NCBI GenBank assembly: GCA_017307755.1
Contig: JAFKGQ010000019.1
Location: 129,001 to 193,000, forward strand
Direction of reading: 5' to 3'
DNA length: 64,000 nt
Source of the DNA: Chitinophagaceae bacterium
GTDB taxonomy: Bacteria; Bacteroidota; Bacteroidia; Chitinophagales; Chitinophagaceae
Shown here: positions 59,837 through 64,000 of the stretch, in pieces
Position numbering within the stretch: the first letter of the stretch is position 1
How the letters are laid out: the number at the start of each line of letters is the position of its first letter
Position numbers and translations under genes: made by a program
The notes under the pieces: model-generated
The model's input: the letters and a program-made list of their open reading frames with translations, nothing else
The model's database searches: none
Told to the model about the DNA's origin: nothing

Positions 59837-61399
59837 ATGTTCAAAGAGAAGTCCTTCAACGTACTTATATTCTGTATCATCGTCACCGTCAGCGCGGCCG
59901 TGCTGCAATATCTGAATCCGGGCATCAGCATCTTCGACGGAGGATTGATCACGGCCGTCCTACTGACTATTTTTCTGAAAAAGGACATCTATACCAAACT
60001 GTTCGGGGGCATCAGCGCCGGGCTCATCATCCTGTCATCATTCTATTTGCATGAGAATATGGACCGTCAGCAGGTGATCACCCAGCATGCTTTTTCCCTC
60101 ATGATCGTCCTGATGACGGCGATATTCGTATTGTATGTAAAGAAGCTCTATCGCAGCATCGAGGCGGAGCAGATGCAGGTGAATGCGCTATTCGAACATG
60201 CGACAGAAGGGATCATCCTGACGGATGATAAAGGAAAGATCATTTTATTAAACCCGGCAGCCTCCACGCTTTTCGAATACGAGAAGGACGAGCTGCTGGG
60301 CAAGTCCATAGAAATGCTGATCCCCGGGCGCTTTCATGCAAAGCATACCCAATACCGCGAGGGGTTTTACCAGCATCCGTCCAATCGCACCATGGGCCAT
60401 GGCCGCGACCTCTTCGCCCGCAAGAAAGATGGCAGAGAGTTCCCCGTGGAGGTAAGTCTTAGCTATTACCGGCAGAAAAATTCCTTTTTCGTCATCGCTT
60501 TTCTTGTGGATATCACCCAGCGAAAACAGGTGGAAAAGGAATTATTGGACCGGAAGACCGAATTGGAGCGTATCACCCAGGACATCAGCCGGCTGAATGC
60601 GGAACTGGAATCGAAGGTCGAACAACGCACGCTGATCCTGCGGGAGGCGCTGCAGGAGCTGGAACATTCACAGGCCGAGCTGAGTGAAGCCCTGAATAAG
60701 GAAAAGGAACTGAACGAGATAAAATCCCGTTTCGTATCCATGGCCTCCCATGAATTCAGAACCCCCCTGAGCACAGTGTTATCTTCCGCCGCCCTGTTGT
60801 CAAGATATACACAATCCGAGGACCAGGACAAACGGGACAAACATATCAAAAGGATCAAGGATTCGGTAAAGCACTTGAATGACCTGTTGGGCGATTTTCT
60901 GTCCCTGGGCAAGCTGGAAGAAGGTCGTATCCAGGCGGAAATGGCCCCATTCCAGGTAAAGGAGTTCCTCGACGAGGTCGTCGAGGAGATGAGGCCGCTG
61001 GCAAAGCCCGGTCAGGAGATCCACTGCGACTGCCCGGGAGCCGAGACATTCATCAGCGACAAACGGCTGCTTAAGAATATCCTGATCAACTTACTAAGCA
61101 ACGCATCGAAATTCTCATCGGAAGGCGCGGGGATCTGGCTACAGGTGCGCCATTCGGCCGGTGAAGGTCTGATCCTGTCCGTCAGGGACGAAGGCATCGG
61201 CATTTCGGTGGAAGACCAGCAGCACCTTTTCAGCACCTTTTTCCGCGGAGCAAATGCCATGAACATAGAAGGCACCGGCCTGGGTCTGCACATCGTCAAG
61301 CGTTATGCCGAACTGTTGGGAGGCAGTCTCCACCTGGAAAGTCAATTGAACAAAGGCACCACCATCACGGTGGATGTCCCGGAAGGCGTAGTAGCTTAA
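59837..61399 (+). CDS. Membrane PAS histidine kinase with FixL-like heme-pocket residues
   Basis: 520 aa. Four N-terminal TMs (about 8-26, 33-48, 55-71, 84-103), as in FixL. PAS domain 112-228, a coiled coil 230-295, HisKA with His305 (FVSMASHEFRTPLST) and a HATPase domain (NILINLLSNASKFSSEG, RDEGIGIS, GTGLGLHIVKRY). In the PAS domain His170 (FHAKHTQY) and Arg190 (GHGRDLF) are 20 residues apart, as the heme-ligand His and oxygen-contact Arg are in FixL. Similar residues also occur in PAS domains not shown to bind heme. It lies 34 nt after a dyad-controlled ADH gene, so it is probably expressed with it. Confidence 0.9.
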   Translation: MFKEKSFNVLIFCIIVTVSAAVLQYLNPGISIFDGGLITAVLLTIFLKKDIYTKLFGGISAGLIILSSFYLHENMDRQQVITQHAFSLMIVLMTAIFVLYVKKLYRSIEAEQMQVNALFEHATEGIILTDDKGKIILLNPAASTLFEYEKDELLGKSIEMLIPGRFHAKHTQYREGFYQHPSNRTMGHGRDLFARKKDGREFPVEVSLSYYRQKNSFFVIAFLVDITQRKQVEKELLDRKTELERITQDISRLNAELESKVEQRTLILREALQELEHSQAELSEALNKEKELNEIKSRFVSMASHEFRTPLSTVLSSAALLSRYTQSEDQDKRDKHIKRIKDSVKHLNDLLGDFLSLGKLEEGRIQAEMAPFQVKEFLDEVVEEMRPLAKPGQEIHCDCPGAETFISDKRLLKNILINLLSNASKFSSEGAGIWLQVRHSAGEGLILSVRDEGIGISVEDQQHLFSTFFRGANAMNIEGTGLGLHIVKRYAELLGGSLHLESQLNKGTTITVDVPEGVVA

Positions 61400-62091
61400 T
61401 GACAAGACATGGCCTGTCCGGGGCTATGGGCAAGAGCCGGGCTGATAAAGGGGATGCCCAGGTCCAGTCCACGGAGAATAAGCAGGACACCCACCAGGGC
61501 CATCGCAAAAGGGATAAATTTTCTCATATGCCGTCTTACGCCGGCACCGATAAGATGACCGGAAAAGCCCAGCAACAATAGAGCCGGTAGCGTTCCAATT
61601 CCAAAGATCAACATAAATGCCAGGCTTTCTCCCATACTTGAAAAACTAACAGCACCGGCTACAGCTATGTACACCATGCCGCAAGGCAGCAGCCCATTTG
61701 CCATTCCCGGTATGAAATAGCTTTTTCTCCCGGGAGATCGCCATAGCCGGGTAATAAATGTCTGCAGCGGATAAAATAACTTGCCCGCCGTGACTGACCT
61801 CCCTCCTATTGTCCGGATGCATACCCACACGAGGATCAATATTCCCAGTATGATGGAAAACCATTGCTGAAAACCCGCCAGGTAGACCGTCCTTCCCAGC
61901 AGACCGGCGACCCCGCCCAGCATAGCGTAGGTCAGCAGGCGTCCTCCATGATAGGAAAAGACGGCCAATATCCTTGGCCTCGCCGGCAGATGCTGCAACG
62001 GCAGCGCCAGGACCAAAGGGCCGCACATACCCACGCAATGAAAACTGCTGATCAACCCCAGGGAAAATGCCGTTGCAAACAAGGGCCACAT
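61396..62091 (-). CDS. DsbD_2/TauE-like membrane protein of cbb3 oxidase locus
   Basis: 231 aa, about six TMs. N-terminal FHCVGMCGPLVLALPL and a second NGLLPCGMVYIAVAGA give the paired Cys motifs of the DsbD_2 (PF13386) group, often labelled sulfite exporter TauE/SafE. It regularly follows ccoG and ccoH and is thought to help copper or thiol handling in cbb3 oxidase assembly. 11 nt after the FixH gene. It ends 4 nt inside the convergent kinase gene. Confidence 0.82.
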   Translation of the reverse strand: MWPLFATAFSLGLISSFHCVGMCGPLVLALPLQHLPARPRILAVFSYHGGRLLTYAMLGGVAGLLGRTVYLAGFQQWFSIILGILILVWVCIRTIGGRSVTAGKLFYPLQTFITRLWRSPGRKSYFIPGMANGLLPCGMVYIAVAGAVSFSSMGESLAFMLIFGIGTLPALLLLGFSGHLIGAGVRRHMRKFIPFAMALVGVLLILRGLDLGIPFISPALAHSPGQAMSCH

Positions 62092-62102
62092 GATGGTACA
62101 GG

Positions 62103-62552
62103 TTATAGTACGACAAAAGGTTTTTCTTCAAAATACCGGACACCGCCACTCTCCCATTGTATACGGACGGTATATCGGCCCGGCGGCACGAGGCCGGCGG
62201 TAATATGCTGGCCGCCGTCTGCATCCGGGCTCAGGGCAATGTTGCGGTCCCTGGAGGCGTCCGACGCGCAGTAGAACTGTATGCTGCCTTTCACCGCGGT
62301 ATTTTTCATTTCCCCCGGCAAGACAACTGTGATGGCATTTCCGGATTGCCGGAGGTCTACCCTTCCTGAAAGCGCATCCGCCTTTTGCCGGGCATCGATC
62401 ACCTGCTGATAGCCTAGCTCGTCCTTGTAATATTCCTTTGCCACCAGGTCCACCGGTGTCTTCATACAGCGATAAGTCATATAAGACATCAATCCGCCAA
62501 AAGCGGTAAACACCAGCAATAGTCCTGTACCCCAGCTTATTTTTATGTTCAT
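62103..62552 (-). CDS. ccoH: FixH/CcoH family protein
   Basis: 149 aa from the ATG at 62552 (a start at 62573 is also in frame). One N-terminal TM (WGTGLLLVFTAFGGLMSYMTY) and then a soluble periplasmic domain with VDLVAKEYYKDELGYQQVID, the usual FixH opening after the TM. Needed for cbb3-type oxidase assembly. 4 nt after ccoG. Confidence 0.88.
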   Translation of the reverse strand: MNIKISWGTGLLLVFTAFGGLMSYMTYRCMKTPVDLVAKEYYKDELGYQQVIDARQKADALSGRVDLRQSGNAITVVLPGEMKNTAVKGSIQFYCASDASRDRNIALSPDADGGQHITAGLVPPGRYTVRIQWESGGVRYFEEKPFVVL

Positions 62553-62556
62553 ATAT

Positions 62557-63969
62557 TTAATTTTTTTCTTCAATTATGGGACCCACGGGTCCCAGGAAAC
62601 TGGTACGTATCTCATCGATCTTTTTGTCGCCTTCATATAGTCCCAGATGAAGGACTGTCTTTCTTTCATGAATCGATGCTTTTGGCAGGACCACGAAGAA
62701 AGTCCCGGCGCCTTCCTCTTCTTTCTTCAGCGCTATGGACTTACCCCCGACCACGTCAACCTTGCCGTCCCGATCTTCCAGGCGCAGGCGCAGCGGAATA
62801 TTGCGGGTAGTCTTGTTGGCGACCTTGATATTATAAAGATTGGAAACGCTGTCGGCGCCTCTTTCCTGGTAGAGCATACCTGGCGCCCGCATGATCGTGG
62901 CATCCACGTCCTTACGGCTGATGAGCAGGGCAGCCAGTATGCTCAGCAGCACGCATAACAATCCGGTGTATAGTTTCATACGGAGCGTATACCGCAGCGG
63001 CTCTTTATTGGTGATGCCATTCTCCGAAGCATAGCGAATGAGGTTCAGGGGCCGGCCTGTCTTTTCCATCATATGGTTACAGGCGTCGATACAAGCCGTA
63101 CAGCCTACACATTCCAACTGCAGACCGTTGCGTATGTCGATGCCCGTCGGGCATACCTTTACGCATTGGAAACAATCGATGCAATCCCCGGCAGTGACAT
63201 CGCGGTCTTTTTTAAATTTTCCCCTTGGCTCGCCCCTTTTGTAATCATAAGCGACGATCATCGAATTTCGGTCCAGCAACACGCTTTGCAACCGGCCGTA
63301 AGGGCATACCACCGTGCAGGCCTGTTCCCGGAAGAAAGCATATACCGCATAGAACACCCCTGAAAAGACCAGCAGGGACAGCAGCCCTACAACATGTTGG
63401 CTGACAGGCTCGGTGACGATCTTCCACAGTTCTTTTATCCCGATGATATAGGATAAGAAGGTATTGGCGATGATGAATGCCAGCAAAAAAAAGAGCACGT
63501 GCTTGGCAGTTTTCCTGAATATTTTGCCGGCCGTCCAGGGCGCCGTCTTCAGCAACTTTTGCCGGGGCGCATCGCCCTCGATCAGGTATTCCACTTTACG
63601 AAAAAGCATCTCCATGAAGATCGTCTGGGGGCATACCCATCCGCAGAACAGCCGGCCAAAGGCCGCGGTGAACAGGATGATGAATATGATAAAGGTCACC
63701 ATGGTCAGGCCGAAGATGAAGAAGTCCTGGGGCCAGAAGACTTTTCCAAATAAGATAAAACGGGCCGCGGGTACATTAAAAAGGAAGAGGGGACGACCGT
63801 CGATATAAATGAATGGAAGGGCGAAAAAAAGAACAAAAAAACCCCAGCTGATGTAGGTCCTCAGGCTATACCATTTGCCTTTGGGTTTTTGCGCGTATAT
63901 CCAGTTGCGATGACCTTTCGCATCGACGGTGGCCAGGTGGTCACGGAAGGACTGATCCATAGCTTCCAT
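62557..63969 (-). CDS. ccoG: Cytochrome c oxidase accessory protein CcoG (FixG)
   Basis: 470 aa. Five or so TMs (IYIDGRPLFLF region, FGRLFCGWVCPQTIFMEMLFRKVE), two 4Fe-4S ferredoxin motifs (CIDCFQCVKVCPTGI and CVGCTACIDACNHM) and a C-terminal Ig-like domain. Reduces Cu(II) for cbb3 oxidase assembly. The start may be at 63969 or at the Met four codons on (63960). The oxidase genes would lie just upstream on the minus strand, beyond the window edge. The high-affinity cbb3 oxidase fits the low-oxygen theme. Confidence 0.93.
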   Translation of the reverse strand: MEAMDQSFRDHLATVDAKGHRNWIYAQKPKGKWYSLRTYISWGFFVLFFALPFIYIDGRPLFLFNVPAARFILFGKVFWPQDFFIFGLTMVTFIIFIILFTAAFGRLFCGWVCPQTIFMEMLFRKVEYLIEGDAPRQKLLKTAPWTAGKIFRKTAKHVLFFLLAFIIANTFLSYIIGIKELWKIVTEPVSQHVVGLLSLLVFSGVFYAVYAFFREQACTVVCPYGRLQSVLLDRNSMIVAYDYKRGEPRGKFKKDRDVTAGDCIDCFQCVKVCPTGIDIRNGLQLECVGCTACIDACNHMMEKTGRPLNLIRYASENGITNKEPLRYTLRMKLYTGLLCVLLSILAALLISRKDVDATIMRAPGMLYQERGADSVSNLYNIKVANKTTRNIPLRLRLEDRDGKVDVVGGKSIALKKEEEGAGTFFVVLPKASIHERKTVLHLGLYEGDKKIDEIRTSFLGPVGPIIEEKN

Positions 63970-64000
63970 TATTCATTATTTAGACAAGGTCCCCTGCGCC

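Overview
The window looks like chromosome of a Bacteroidota bacterium, probably near Chitinophagaceae. The reasons are -7 promoter boxes of the TAnnTTTG type, few Shine-Dalgarno sequences, a Bacteroidota-type energy transducer TonB, a DUF4266/DUF3570 cluster, and tightly packed genes with moderate to high GC. No rRNA, tRNA, IS element, phage or CRISPR array was seen. About 60 protein genes are called, and no gap longer than 300 bases lacks a gene.

Layout. (1) 110-3792: a secreted barrel-like protein, then a thioredoxin / ApbE / DUF4266 / DUF3570 cluster. (2) 3802-10369: an AraC-type regulator and a TolC-AcrB-adaptor RND efflux operon. (3) 10480-14967: an MBL-rhodanese sulfur enzyme followed by a MacB-like ABC efflux set. 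(4) 15040-28729: small stress and metabolic operons (alpha/beta hydrolase, BON proteins, bactofilin-like membrane protein, PNPOx-like protein, a histidine kinase, glucan phosphorylase-like protein, TonB, alcohol dehydrogenase, CHAD, a HemG-like flavodoxin and HemN). (5) 28784-59802: seven universal stress proteins mixed with two P-type ATPases, an MlaEFD/FtsH/MgtA operon, an M50-CBS protease, Hsp20, a baeRF-like protein, PfkB, a receiver-CRP fusion regulator, PpsA, an L,D-transpeptidase and a second alcohol dehydrogenase. (6) 59837-63969: a PAS histidine kinase and the CcoG/FixH/DsbD_2 genes of cbb3 oxidase assembly.

Main finding. At least 22 promoters between 10.4 and 58.8 kb carry a 12-bp dyad TGA-N6-TCA (fuller form TGAC/T-N4-G/ATCA) whose centre lies 29.5 bp (30.5 or 31.5 in three cases) before a TAnnTT-type -7 box. 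This is the class II position (about -41.5) of FNR/FixK/CRP activators. In nearly all of them a second dyad lies exactly 22 bp further upstream. In divergent gene pairs the same two or three dyads, spaced 22 bp, serve both directions. Seven perfect pairs at exactly 22 bp were found by eye, where random sequence of this length would give about 0.004. Predicted leaders are mostly 10-40 nt, which also fixes many start codons.

The likely regulator is in the window: a receiver domain fused to a CRP/FNR protein (50838-51893) whose recognition helix keeps the Glu and Arg that read TGA in FNR. Its own operon has the sites. A membrane histidine kinase (59837-61399), behind a regulated alcohol dehydrogenase gene, has a PAS domain with His170 and Arg190 at the spacing of the heme His and Arg of FixL. 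Together these suggest a compact FixL / fused FixJ-FixK type system controlling a low-oxygen or energy-stress regulon. One target promoter makes a roughly 130-nt structured RNA ending in a strong terminator just before the HemG-like/hemN operon.
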